Positions 51,151-60,122 of a stretch of 64,000 bases of DNA are shown here, piece after piece (the first letter of the stretch is position 1; each line of letters opens with the position of its first letter). The notes beneath the pieces were generated by a model, which saw only the letters and a program-made list of their open reading frames with translations, made no database searches and was not told where the DNA came from. Source of the stretch: Alistipes sp. Lineage in GTDB: Bacteria; Bacteroidota; Bacteroidia; Bacteroidales; Rikenellaceae. The stretch lies in assembly GCF_020026455.1 (NCBI RefSeq), contig NZ_JAHHQJ010000015.1, positions 1-64,000 on the forward strand. Direction: 5' to 3'. A program made the translations under genes and the position numbers.

Positions 51151-53688
51151 ATGAGGCGAATCCTGCTTTTTGCGATGCTTTTCGCGCTCCTCGACGCTGC
51201 GGCGCAGCTTCCGGCCGAAATCCGGCTCGACAAACAGTCGCTGCGGCCCCGCTACCGCGAATGGGCCCAGCCTGCGGACGGCAGTGTCGTGACACAAAAC
51301 CCGCCCGCGCTGCTCTGGCCTGCCTCGGGCGATTCGAAACGCGGGGTCTACCGTGTGCGGCTGTCGCAGGACAGCACCTTCGCCGGAGTCAGTCCCTCGG
51401 AGCCTTTCGAATGGGCGGCCTACGCCTGCCACGAGCCGCTGGCCGCAGGCCGCTGGTACTGGCAGTGGTCGGTTGCGGAACCCGGCGGTGAGGAGCGCTG
51501 GTCGGCGGTCCATGCCTTCACGGTCGATGCTTCGAGCCGACGCTTCGCCACCCCTGCGGGCGAGGAGCTGGTGCGCAGGGTCTCCGCCATGCCGCACCAC
51601 CGGCTCTATGTTTCCCGCGACGGGGTCGATGCCTTCCGCACCCGGGCCCAGCACAATCCCGAAGCCCGGGAACTGGTGCTCAGGGCCCGCCGGAATCTGA
51701 ATATGGACCTCGTGCCCGTCGCGCCCACGCGCCCCCGGGACACCACGGGGATGACGCCTTTCCGGAAAAAGACGCTCATCAATTTCATGTACCACAAATT
51801 CGGCGAGGTGGTTACGCAGCCCGTCGTTGACTTTTCGGTCGCCTACCTGCTCACGGGCGAGGAGCCGTTCCGCGACGCTGCGGTGCGCCATGCCCTTCAC
51901 GTGGCGTCGTTGCCCGTTGACAGCGATGCCACGTCGGAGGATTTCAACCGCTCGGCCATCATGTACGGTCTGGCCGTGGGCTACGACACGGCCTGCGAGC
52001 GAATGAGCCCTTCCGAGCGGACCGCCGTGCTCGAAGCCATCCGTGTCCGCGGGGAGCACTTCTACAACCACTACGTCAAGGATTTCGAGACCCACTCGAT
52101 GGACAACCACGTCTGGCAGCACACCTTCCGCAACTTTCTCTTCACTTCGATCGCCACGCTGGGCGACCTGCCCGAAGCCGCGAAATGGTTCCGTTACTGC
52201 TATGAAGTCTGGTGCGCCCGCTTCCCGATTCTGGGCGGCGACGACGGCGGCTGGCACGACGGAAGCAGCTACATGCAGGCCAATCTGGTGACATTCGTCT
52301 ATGTGCCGTTCGTCCTTTCGCGCCTGACAGGCACCGATTTCTTCGACCTGCCGTGGTACCGCAACCTGCCCTCGTTTCTGGTCTACTCCTTCCCGAAGGG
52401 CTCCTACGCCACGGGCTTCGGCGACGACTACGAGAAGATGACCTCCCCGTCGCAACTCTACATGGGCTTTGCCGATGCGCTGGCCCGTGAGCTTCCGAGC
52501 CCCGAGGCGCGGTGGTATGCCGACCGGCTCATCGGCAGCGATCCGATGAACCTCTACCGTTCGCACGGTTTTGCGCTCTACCGCATCCTGACCGACAAGC
52601 CGCAGGACAACGTGGAGGCGAAAGCCCCCGCCCGCAACACCTCGCGCTTCTATCCCGATGCGGGCTTCTCGCTGATGCATACCGATCCGGCCGATGCTTC
52701 GGACGACCTGATGGCGGCCTTCTTCGCCCTGCCGTTCGGCTCGACGGGACATGCCCATGCCGCGCACAACGGCTTCACGATCAACTACGGCGGGCGCCAG
52801 TTGTTCGGCGGCACGGGTTACTATTCGAATTTCAACGACAAACACACGCTGTTGCACTACCGTTCGCGGGGCCACAACACGATCCTCGCCGATGGACTGG
52901 CGCAGGTCATCGGCGAGAACGGCTACGGCTGGCTGGCGCGTTTCGCCGACAATGAGGCGCTGACCTACACGCTGGGCGATGCTTCGCATGCCTACGACTC
53001 CATCCGCACCCCGTTCTGGATCGACCGCATGGAAAAATCGGAGGTGGCCTACACGCCCGAAAACGGCCTCGGCGATCCGGGAGTCTCGCGCTTCCGCCGT
53101 CATTTCCTCTTTCTGAAACCCGACGTGATCGTCGTTTACGATGAACTCGAAGCCCGCCATCCGGTCTCGTGGACATGGCTGCTGCACAGCCACAACCGCA
53201 TGGTGGCGGTCGGTGAAAATGCCGTCGCGGCCTCCAACACCCTGGCCGAGGGGCGGATGGACCTCTTCACCTCAAGTGATTTGGAGCTGAATCTGACCGA
53301 TCGCTTCTTCTCCCCGGCAATCAACTGGAAGAAACGCACGGGAGCCGACGGCAAGGTGCTGGAGTATGTGAACCAGTGGCATGCCTCGTTCACAACCCCG
53401 ACGAAGAGCCGTGCGCAGCGTTTCCTGGCCTTCTTCCGAATCACCCCCGAAGGGCGGAAGCCGCTGGCGCTGAAATGCGATGCGAAGGGCCGCGTGACGG
53501 TCGGCGGATGGAGCGTCTCGGCGGAGCTCGACGCCTCGAAACCCGCGTCGCTCTCCGTCACGGACCGCCGCGGCAACGCCGTGCTCTACAACACCCCGGC
53601 ATCGGAGATCGGGGGCAGCACCGTCGTGCGGCGCAAGGGCGAACCGACCCGCGAACTGGTCGACACGGTGCCCGCCTCGGTGCGCTGA
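51151..53688 (+). CDS. Heparinase II/III-family lyase (PL15 or PL21 type)
   Basis: An 845-residue exported lyase (signal peptide MLFALLDAAAQ). The N-terminal ~130 residues form a DUF4962-like beta domain (NPPALLWPASG, YRVRLSQDSTF). An (alpha/alpha) toroid follows with DNHVWQHTFRNFLF (~310) and DDGGWHDGSSYMQANLV (~360), and a beta-sandwich with GHAHAAHNGFTINYGG (~530), where His residues of the active site are expected. The layout fits exo-acting PL15 lyases of heparan sulfate loci as well as PL21 heparinase II; I cannot decide between them. The ATG at 51151 lies 2 nt after the ROK stop. The stop codon is the first unit of a 9-nt repeat. Confidence 0.85.
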   Translation: MRRILLFAMLFALLDAAAQLPAEIRLDKQSLRPRYREWAQPADGSVVTQNPPALLWPASGDSKRGVYRVRLSQDSTFAGVSPSEPFEWAAYACHEPLAAGRWYWQWSVAEPGGEERWSAVHAFTVDASSRRFATPAGEELVRRVSAMPHHRLYVSRDGVDAFRTRAQHNPEARELVLRARRNLNMDLVPVAPTRPRDTTGMTPFRKKTLINFMYHKFGEVVTQPVVDFSVAYLLTGEEPFRDAAVRHALHVASLPVDSDATSEDFNRSAIMYGLAVGYDTACERMSPSERTAVLEAIRVRGEHFYNHYVKDFETHSMDNHVWQHTFRNFLFTSIATLGDLPEAAKWFRYCYEVWCARFPILGGDDGGWHDGSSYMQANLVTFVYVPFVLSRLTGTDFFDLPWYRNLPSFLVYSFPKGSYATGFGDDYEKMTSPSQLYMGFADALARELPSPEARWYADRLIGSDPMNLYRSHGFALYRILTDKPQDNVEAKAPARNTSRFYPDAGFSLMHTDPADASDDLMAAFFALPFGSTGHAHAAHNGFTINYGGRQLFGGTGYYSNFNDKHTLLHYRSRGHNTILADGLAQVIGENGYGWLARFADNEALTYTLGDASHAYDSIRTPFWIDRMEKSEVAYTPENGLGDPGVSRFRRHFLFLKPDVIVVYDELEARHPVSWTWLLHSHNRMVAVGENAVAASNTLAEGRMDLFTSSDLELNLTDRFFSPAINWKKRTGADGKVLEYVNQWHASFTTPTKSRAQRFLAFFRITPEGRKPLALKCDAKGRVTVGGWSVSAELDASKPASLSVTDRRGNAVLYNTPASEIGGSTVVRRKGEPTRELVDTVPASVR

Positions 53689-53770
53689 TGCCGCTGATGC
53701 CGCTGACGCCGCTGACGCCGCTGCCGACCCGCCACTGACCCGCTGTCGACCCGCCGCCGACTCGCTGCAG
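53684..53770. repeat. 9-nt repeats starting at the lyase stop codon
   Basis: GCTGATGCC/GCTGACGCC units recur five times, beginning with the TGA stop of the lyase, then degrade into CGACCCGC pieces. The stretch fills the gap before the HTCS promoter. Confidence 0.7.
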
Positions 53771-53827
53771 GCCCGCTTCCGGCCCCGAAAAACGGCCTGA
53801 ATTGCGGTTTTTCCGAAAATAATGACG

Positions 53828-53835
53828 TATCTTTA
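53828..53835 (+). promoter_or_regulatory. -7 promoter box of the HTCS gene
   Basis: TATCTTTA, close to TAnnTTTG, about 20 nt before the ATG at 53855. No ACAAA direct-repeat element precedes it, which suggests the sensor is made constitutively. Confidence 0.5.
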
Positions 53836-53854
53836 TGCGCTAAGTTGTTGTACT

Positions 53855-56800
53855 ATGCTGAAACTCAAACTTACGTTTCTTCTTTCCTCGCTCCTTTTTC
53901 TGTCTTCCGGCCGGCTCTCCGCCGCCATCGAGTTCCGCACACTGTCGGTCAATGAGGGTCTGTCGCAAAGCACCGTGATGGCCATTGCGCAGGACGGGAT
54001 GGGGCGTATCTGGATGGGTACGCAGGACGGGTTGAACTGCTACGACGGCTATTCGTTCACGGTGTTCCGCCACATCGAGGGCGATGCACAGAGCCTGGGC
54101 GACAATTCGGTCAATGCGCTCTTTGCCGACGGGGGCCTGCTTTGGATCGGCACCGCATCGGGCCTGTCGTGCTACGACGCCGCGACGCAGACGTTCGAAA
54201 ACTTCCGCCTCGAGGGGCGCACCATGCAGGTCGCCGACATTGCCGCCACGGCCGGCGGCGACCTGATCCTCGCCACCGACCTGGGCATCGTGCTCTTCGA
54301 CCGTGCCAGCCGCGAGCTCGAAATCCGGACCTATCTCACGGGCCTCAGCATACATGCCGTCTGCCCCTCGCGCGACGGATTCCTGGTCGGGACCTCCAAC
54401 GGCATCTACACCTACTCGTCCACCTACGGCAACGCCGTGCGCATCCTGCCGCAGATGGCCCGCTACGACATCGCCAGCATCGTTGCCGACGGCGACGGAT
54501 ACTGGGTCGCCACCCACGGCAACGGCCTCTACCGTCTCGACGGGGCGCTGCAGGTCACGGCCCGCTACGACGCCGCGTCGAATCCCGGGCTGGTCTCGGA
54601 CTACATCCGGGTGCTGAAAACCGATGCCGAGGGGCGTCTCTGGATCGGCACCTTCGACGGACTCTCGATCCGCGATCCCCGGAGCGGCCGCTTCGAACGC
54701 CATGTGCACTCCCCCGAGCCGGGGTCGCTGAGCCACAACTCGATCCGCTCCATCTTCATCGATGCCCAGCACGGCGTCTGGCTCGGAACCTACTACGGCG
54801 GGGTGAGTTACTACCATCCGCTGGCCCGCCGCTTCGGGGTATTGCGCCACGATCCGACGCGCAACTCGCTGGGCGACAATACGGTGAGCTGTATCGTCGA
54901 AGACCCCGCCTCGGAGAGCCTCTGGATCGGCACCAACGACGATGGCGTGAATCTCTATGACCGCCGCACGGGCCGTTTCTCGGAGTTCAACACCGCCGGC
55001 GGTTTCCTGCTGTCGAACAACGTCAAATGTGTGCTTCCCGACGGCCGCGGCCGCGTGTGGATCGGCACCCATGCCGGGGGCTTGAGCTGCATGGAGGTCG
55101 CCACGCGGCGCGTGCGCCACTATTCGGTCAACGCCTCGATCCCGATCAACAACAGCTGCTACGCCCTGCTCGACGGCGGCGACGGCTCGCTGTGGGTCGG
55201 CACGCTCAACGGACTGCTGTCGTTTGATCGCGCCACGGGGCGTTTCTCGCGCCACCTCTGCGCCGATTATGAGCCCCGTCTGGGATCGCTGCAGATCACC
55301 TCGCTCTTCCGCGATTCGAAAAACCGGGTGTGGATCGGCACCGGGGCCGGGCTCTATCTCTGGCAGCCCGACGTGCGGCAGGTGAAGAGCTGCGAGTTGA
55401 TGCCGCTGCAGGACGAAACCGCCCCCTCCCGCCGGGATGTCACGGTGATGTGTGTCACCGAGGATGCACACCGCAATATCTGGGTCGGAACCCGCCACGG
55501 ACTGTTCCGCTACAACGCCTCGGACAATTCGTTCACGCGTTTCTTCGTGGCCGACGGCCTGCCCAACGATTTCGTCTACGGAATCCTCGAGGACGACCTG
55601 GCGCGGCTGTGGATCTCGACCAATGACGGCCTGGCGTGCTTCGATCCGCAGAAAAACTCCTTCCGCCGCTATACCCTGCGCGACGGAATCGCCAACAACC
55701 AGTTCAACATCTACTCCTACTGCCGGAGCCGCGACGGGATCTTCTGGTTCGGCGGCATCGGCGGCATCACGTGGTTCCGGCCCCACGATCTGGTGGACAA
55801 TCCCTTTGCGCCCGAGCCGCAGATCACGGGCGTGGATGTGGTCGATGCCGGCGGCGACTCCCGCGTGCGCATCGAACGCGATTCGGCGGGGCGGGTCACG
55901 ACGGCGGCCTTCCCTTCCGTGCGCAACATCTTCACGGTGCGCTTCGTGGCGGTCAATCCGCTCTCCGGCGGCCGCAACACCTTCGCCTACAAGCTCGAAG
56001 GCTTCAACACCCGCTGGTACGAGACCTCGCACCTCGAGGTCAACTACTCGAACCTCAAGCCCGGGCGCTATCTCTTCAAGGTCCGCGCGGCGAACAACGA
56101 CGGACGCTGGAACGACGAGCCTGCGACGGTCGAAATCCGCGTGCTGCCGATGTGGTGGCAGACCCTTGCGGCGAAGATTCTGTGGGTGTTGCTGGCGCTG
56201 GGATGCGTCGGGGGCGTCGTGGCGGCGCTGCTGGGCCGCATGAAGATGAAGATGCAACTGCGGCTGGAGCGCATGGAGAAGGAGTCGATCGGGCGGCTCA
56301 GCCAGGAGAAAATACGTTTCTACATCAACCTCTCGCACGAACTGCGCACGCCGCTGACGCTGATCCTCTCGCCCCTGCAGGAGATCCGCGAGCACGGCAC
56401 GGCCGACAAATACGTCTCCTCGCGCCTGAACTACATCTACCGCAACAGCCTCAAGCTCCTGCACATCATCAACCAGCTGCTGGACTACCGCAAGGCCGAG
56501 CTGGAGATGTTCAAGATGAAGGTCGCCGTGCAGGATGTCGACGCCATCGTCGCCGAGGTCTTCTCGATGTTCGAGGAGGTGGCCCAGAACCGCGACATGG
56601 ACTATATCCTCAGCTCCGAGCTGCGCGGCATGGCGCTGCCCGTCGACCGGATGTTCCTCGAGATGATGCTCACGAACCTGCTGTCGAACGCCTTCAAGTT
56701 CACGCCCGACGGCGGTGTCATCCGCGTCGCCCTGCAGCGCGGTGAGGGCTGCTTCCGCCTCTCGGTCCGCGATACGGGCATCGGCATTCCGCAGGATCAG

Positions 56801-57886
56801 CAGGAGCATATCTTCGAACGGTTCTATCAGGTCAATGAGTCGCACGCCGGTTCGGGCATCGGGCTGTCGATCGTCCGCCGCATTGTCGAGCAGCACCAGG
56901 GCTCGATCACGCTGCGGAGCGAACCGGGGGCATTTTCGGAGTTCACCGTCACGCTGCCCGACGACATCGAGGTCTATCCGGCCGGGAAGCGCGCCGGGGA
57001 GCACGACGTGCGGGGTTCGTTCATTCGCGATGCCGAGAAATTCCTGCCCGAGGAGTGGTCGGGCGAGGGTGGCGATTTCGCCCCTGCCGGGGAGACCCCG
57101 GAGCAGACGCGCGGGACGATTCTCCTGGCCGAGTCCAATGCCGAGATGGCACGCTATGTGGCCGACCATTTCAAGAGCCTTTACAGCGTCGAGGTGGCGG
57201 CCGATGGCAACGACGCCCTCGAACGGCTCAAGACGCTGGAACCCGACATCATCATCGCCGACCGCGTGTTGCCGGGAATCGATGGGCTGAAACTCTGCCA
57301 GGCGGTGAAGCAAAACATCCGCACCTGCCATATTCCGGTGGTGATTCTGGCCTCCGAAGGCAGTGTCGAGGAGCAGATCACGGGCATCGAGGCCGGGGCT
57401 GACAGCTATCTGCCGCTGCCGTTGTCGATTTCGCTGCTCGCGGCCAATGTCCAGAACCTGCTGAAAGCCCGCTACCGGATGCGCCACTACTATTCGGACG
57501 ACGCGGAGATCGACCCCGACAAGATCACCTCCAACTCGATGGACGGGGAGTTCCTCAAGAAGGCCATCCGCATCGTCGAGGAGAACATGGACAACGAGGA
57601 GTTTTCGTCGAACGATTTCAGCAAGGCACTCTGCATGAGCCGTTCGAACCTCCACCTGAAGATGAAGTCCATCACGGGCGAGTCGGCCACGAAGTTCATC
57701 CGCAAGATCCGCTTCAACTATGCCTGCAAACTGCTTCTGGACCGCAAATACTCGATTTCGGAGATCAGTTCGATGGTGGGTTTCAACTCCCCGTCGTATT
57801 TCGCCACGAGTTTCAAGAAGCATGTCGGCTGCCTGCCCACGGAGTATGTCCGCAGCCGCACCAAGGGCAGCGAGAAGGTGGGGTAG
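53855..57886 (+). CDS. Hybrid two-component system sensor/regulator (HTCS)
   Basis: A 1343-residue fused sensor and regulator expected to activate the heparan sulfate locus on binding a fragment in the periplasm. In order: signal peptide; two beta-propellers of reg_prop repeats (about 25-690; GRIWMGTQDGLNCYD, LWIGT repeats); a Y_Y_Y domain (about 690-755); one membrane helix (~765-790); HisKA with LSHELRTPLTL (~826); HATPase with LTNLLSNAFKFTP, DTGIGIPQDQ and GSGIGLSIV; a receiver (~1087-1200); and an AraC-type HTH (about 1220-1343). The receiver keeps the Asp in IIADRVLPG but has AESN, ILAS and YLPLPLS where VEDN, LLTA and YVTKPF are usual, so the conserved Thr and Lys are missing. The ATG at 53855 follows a -7 box. 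Confidence 0.93.
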   Translation: MLKLKLTFLLSSLLFLSSGRLSAAIEFRTLSVNEGLSQSTVMAIAQDGMGRIWMGTQDGLNCYDGYSFTVFRHIEGDAQSLGDNSVNALFADGGLLWIGTASGLSCYDAATQTFENFRLEGRTMQVADIAATAGGDLILATDLGIVLFDRASRELEIRTYLTGLSIHAVCPSRDGFLVGTSNGIYTYSSTYGNAVRILPQMARYDIASIVADGDGYWVATHGNGLYRLDGALQVTARYDAASNPGLVSDYIRVLKTDAEGRLWIGTFDGLSIRDPRSGRFERHVHSPEPGSLSHNSIRSIFIDAQHGVWLGTYYGGVSYYHPLARRFGVLRHDPTRNSLGDNTVSCIVEDPASESLWIGTNDDGVNLYDRRTGRFSEFNTAGGFLLSNNVKCVLPDGRGRVWIGTHAGGLSCMEVATRRVRHYSVNASIPINNSCYALLDGGDGSLWVGTLNGLLSFDRATGRFSRHLCADYEPRLGSLQITSLFRDSKNRVWIGTGAGLYLWQPDVRQVKSCELMPLQDETAPSRRDVTVMCVTEDAHRNIWVGTRHGLFRYNASDNSFTRFFVADGLPNDFVYGILEDDLARLWISTNDGLACFDPQKNSFRRYTLRDGIANNQFNIYSYCRSRDGIFWFGGIGGITWFRPHDLVDNPFAPEPQITGVDVVDAGGDSRVRIERDSAGRVTTAAFPSVRNIFTVRFVAVNPLSGGRNTFAYKLEGFNTRWYETSHLEVNYSNLKPGRYLFKVRAANNDGRWNDEPATVEIRVLPMWWQTLAAKILWVLLALGCVGGVVAALLGRMKMKMQLRLERMEKESIGRLSQEKIRFYINLSHELRTPLTLILSPLQEIREHGTADKYVSSRLNYIYRNSLKLLHIINQLLDYRKAELEMFKMKVAVQDVDAIVAEVFSMFEEVAQNRDMDYILSSELRGMALPVDRMFLEMMLTNLLSNAFKFTPDGGVIRVALQRGEGCFRLSVRDTGIGIPQDQQEHIFERFYQVNESHAGSGIGLSIVRRIVEQHQGSITLRSEPGAFSEFTVTLPDDIEVYPAGKRAGEHDVRGSFIRDAEKFLPEEWSGEGGDFAPAGETPEQTRGTILLAESNAEMARYVADHFKSLYSVEVAADGNDALERLKTLEPDIIIADRVLPGIDGLKLCQAVKQNIRTCHIPVVILASEGSVEEQITGIEAGADSYLPLPLSISLLAANVQNLLKARYRMRHYYSDDAEIDPDKITSNSMDGEFLKKAIRIVEENMDNEEFSSNDFSKALCMSRSNLHLKMKSITGESATKFIRKIRFNYACKLLLDRKYSISEISSMVGFNSPSYFATSFKKHVGCLPTEYVRSRTKGSEKVG

Positions 57887-58040
57887 CAGCCCCTCCCTCT
57901 CGGCTGCTACCTCGGCTGTTCTCGGCTGCTCTCAACTGAGCTTTCAGCTACTTCTTCAGCCGCGTTCTCGGCTGTTCTCGGTGGCTCTCTCGGCCGCTCC
58001 TTCAGCCTCCCCTCTCTCTCGACCCGCCCAGACGAACAGG
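57887..58040. repeat. CTCGGCTG-type degenerate repeats after the HTCS gene
   Basis: CTCGGCTG(T/C)T, TTCAGC and CTCTCGGC pieces recur from about 57898 to 58020 without a fixed period. No gene is present. Confidence 0.6.
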
Positions 58041-58078
58041 AAACCCCCCGGGATCTTGCGAAAAGATCCCGGGGGTTT
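58041..58078. terminator. Bidirectional terminator between HTCS and prs
   Basis: A stem of about 15 bp (CCCCCGGGATCTT with its complement, one bulged C) with loop GCGAA region, flanked by AAA on the left and TTT on the right; it lies between two convergent genes. Confidence 0.8.
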
Positions 58079-58099
58079 CGGATGGGAGTCGGAGAACTT

Positions 58100-59041
58100 C
58101 TATTTCGAGAAGATCGAGGAGATCTCCTTGTAGTTGTGTACGCGTTCGATCACGTCGGCAAAGAGGTCAGCCACGGACAGCACCGTGAATTTGTGCAGGT
58201 CCTTGTTGGGATTGAGCGGAATGGTATCCGTCACGATGACCTCCTCCAGGGCGCTATCGTTGATGCGCTCGTAGGCCGGACCGGAGAGTACCGGGTGGGT
58301 GATGGCTGCGCGGACGCTCTTTGCGCCGCGGGACATGAGCATGTCGGCGGCCATGCAGATCGTACCGGCGGTGTCGATCATGTCATCGACGATCAGCACG
58401 TTGCGGCCTTCGACATCGCCGATGGCCGTCATCTTGCCCACAACGTTGGCCTTGGCGCGCTCCTTGTGCGAAATGATGATCGGCGTGCCCAGCAGCTTGG
58501 AGTAGGTGTTGGCGCGTTTGGCACCGCCCATGTCGGGGGCTGCGATCGAGAGGTCCTCGATGTTGAGGCTCTTGATGTAGGGCACGAAGATGCCGCTGGC
58601 GTAGAGGGCATCGACCGGGACGTCGAAAAATCCCTGGATCTGGTCGGCGTGCAGGTCCATGGTCATCACACGGTCGACACCTGCGGCCATCAGCATGTTG
58701 GCTACCAGCTTGGCGCCGATCGGCACCCGGGGACGGTCCTTGCGGTCCTGACGCGCCCAGCCGAAGTAGGGCACTACGGCCACGACCTGATGGGCCGAGG
58801 CGCGGCGTGCGGCGTCGATCATCATCAGCAGTTCCATCAGATTGTCTGAGGGCGGGAAGGTCGATTGGATGATGAATACCGTACATCCGCGGATCGATTC
58901 GTTGTAGCAGGGCTGGAATTCGCCGTCGCTGAAGCGCAGGACTTCCGACTGTCCGAGCGTCGTGCCGAAGCTTGCGGCGATCTTTTTGGCCAGATATTCC
59001 GAATCGCGACCGGTAAAAATTTTGATTTTGTGGATAGCCAT
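58100..59041 (-). CDS. prs: Ribose-phosphate pyrophosphokinase
   Basis: Makes PRPP from ribose 5-phosphate and ATP for nucleotide, His and Trp synthesis. The 313-residue protein shows the family hallmarks: FSDGEFQP near 38, the ATP loop region YFGWARQDRKDRPRVPI (~95), the metal-binding DLHADQIQGFF (~128), and the PRPP-binding loop VDDMIDTAGT (~215). A -7 box at 59068-59075 supports the ATG at 59041. Confidence 0.97.
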   Translation of the reverse strand: MAIHKIKIFTGRDSEYLAKKIAASFGTTLGQSEVLRFSDGEFQPCYNESIRGCTVFIIQSTFPPSDNLMELLMMIDAARRASAHQVVAVVPYFGWARQDRKDRPRVPIGAKLVANMLMAAGVDRVMTMDLHADQIQGFFDVPVDALYASGIFVPYIKSLNIEDLSIAAPDMGGAKRANTYSKLLGTPIIISHKERAKANVVGKMTAIGDVEGRNVLIVDDMIDTAGTICMAADMLMSRGAKSVRAAITHPVLSGPAYERINDSALEEVIVTDTIPLNPNKDLHKFTVLSVADLFADVIERVHNYKEISSIFSK

Positions 59042-59067
59042 AGATTTCGAGGATTTTTTTGACGTTG

Positions 59068-59075
59068 CAAAGATA
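59068..59075 (-). promoter_or_regulatory. -7 promoter box for prs
   Basis: TATCTTTG on the minus strand, 26 nt before the prs ATG. Confidence 0.6.
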
Positions 59076-59203
59076 GAACAATACGGTGAAAAAACACGCC
59101 CGCGGAGGGGTGTTTTTTCAACATTCGGTTAACCTTTTCGTTTGCGGCCCGGTTTTCATTCCGCAGAACCGGGGCGCCTTGCCGTGTTGCGCAGCCTTAG
59201 GGG

Positions 59204-59800
59204 TCAGTTTTGCCGCAGACATTGGCCGATGAAGTCGAGGATCTCCTCGCGTCCCGCGCCTCTTTCCGACGAGGAGACGAACATCGGCGGCAGTTCCTCC
59301 CATTGTTCGGCGAGTGTGGTCCGAAACCGCTCCACGCTCTTTTCGCGCTGGGTCTTCGAGAGCTTGTCGGCCTTGGTGAAGATGATGCCGAAGGGAATGC
59401 CGTTTTCGCCCAGCATCTCGATGAAACGCAGGTCGATCTTCTGGGGTTCGAGTCGGATGTCCACCAGCACGAACAGGAAGTGCATCTTCTCGCACTTGAT
59501 GACATAGTCGGTGATCAGTTTCGAAAACTCGCTGCGCTGGATTTTCGAGGTGCGGGCATATCCGTATCCGGGCAGATCGACCAGATACCAGGCATCGTTG
59601 ATGCGGAAGTGGTTGATCAGGCGTGTCTTTCCGGGAGTCCCCGACACCTTGGCCAGCCCGGTGCGGGCGGTGAGCATGTTGATGAGCGACGACTTCCCGA
59701 CGTTGCTGCGCCCGATGAAGGCGATGTCTTTCAGGTCGTCCTTCGGGACCTGCGAAATGCGCTCGGACGAGCATTTGAATTCGGCTTTGGTGATCTGCAT
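59204..59800 (-). CDS. engB: Ribosome-biogenesis GTPase EngB (YihA/YsxC)
   Basis: An essential GTPase for 50S subunit assembly. The 198-residue protein has all G motifs: GRSNVGKSS (G1, ~28), the switch region GTPGKTRLINHF (G2), DLPGYGYA (G3), TKAD (G4) and SSS (G5). It starts at the ATG at 59800, where the core begins (ITKAEFKCSS); the open frame continues upstream, but the promoter box at 59818-59825 rules that out. Confidence 0.95.
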   Translation of the reverse strand: MQITKAEFKCSSERISQVPKDDLKDIAFIGRSNVGKSSLINMLTARTGLAKVSGTPGKTRLINHFRINDAWYLVDLPGYGYARTSKIQRSEFSKLITDYVIKCEKMHFLFVLVDIRLEPQKIDLRFIEMLGENGIPFGIIFTKADKLSKTQREKSVERFRTTLAEQWEELPPMFVSSSERGAGREEILDFIGQCLRQN

Positions 59801-59817
59801 CGGTCTCAGGTTTTGTG

Positions 59818-59825
59818 CAAAGGTA
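59818..59825 (-). promoter_or_regulatory. -7 promoter box for engB
   Basis: TACCTTTG on the minus strand, 17 nt before the engB ATG. Confidence 0.55.
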
Positions 59826-60122
59826 CGAAAAAGCCCGATGGTTGCAAACCCGGATTGCATGCGGGGCCGTAAAATCTTCCGGTTGCCGTCCGGAACAGAA
59901 TGGCAGCCGCACGGCCCCGCGGTGTTTTGAAGGGCTTTGAGGAGCGCTGAAGACCATCGAGGATCCCCGGACAAACCCCGAAACATTCCGAAGAGCTTTG
60001 AGGGGTTGGAAGAGACCCCGAAAGAGATCGATAGAGGCCCCGAAAAAGACCCCGGAAACCTCTTGATGAACCCGAACAAATCCCTGAAAATTCTCGAAAA
60101 ATTCCCGGCGGGGGCTTTGGTG
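59826..60122. repeat. CCCCGAAA-type repeats between engB and the PagL-like gene
   Basis: No gene. From about 59930 to 60110, pieces such as GACCCCGAAA, GGCCCCGAAA and ACCCCGGAAA recur every 10-25 nt, together with GAAGAGCTTTGAGG/GAAGGGCTTTGAGG copies about 55 nt apart. No clear terminator for the PagL-like gene is seen. Confidence 0.55.

Noticed and set aside
53840..57823. A 1327-codon open frame antisense to the HTCS gene
   Set aside because: It mirrors the HTCS reading frame throughout and has no recognisable motif.
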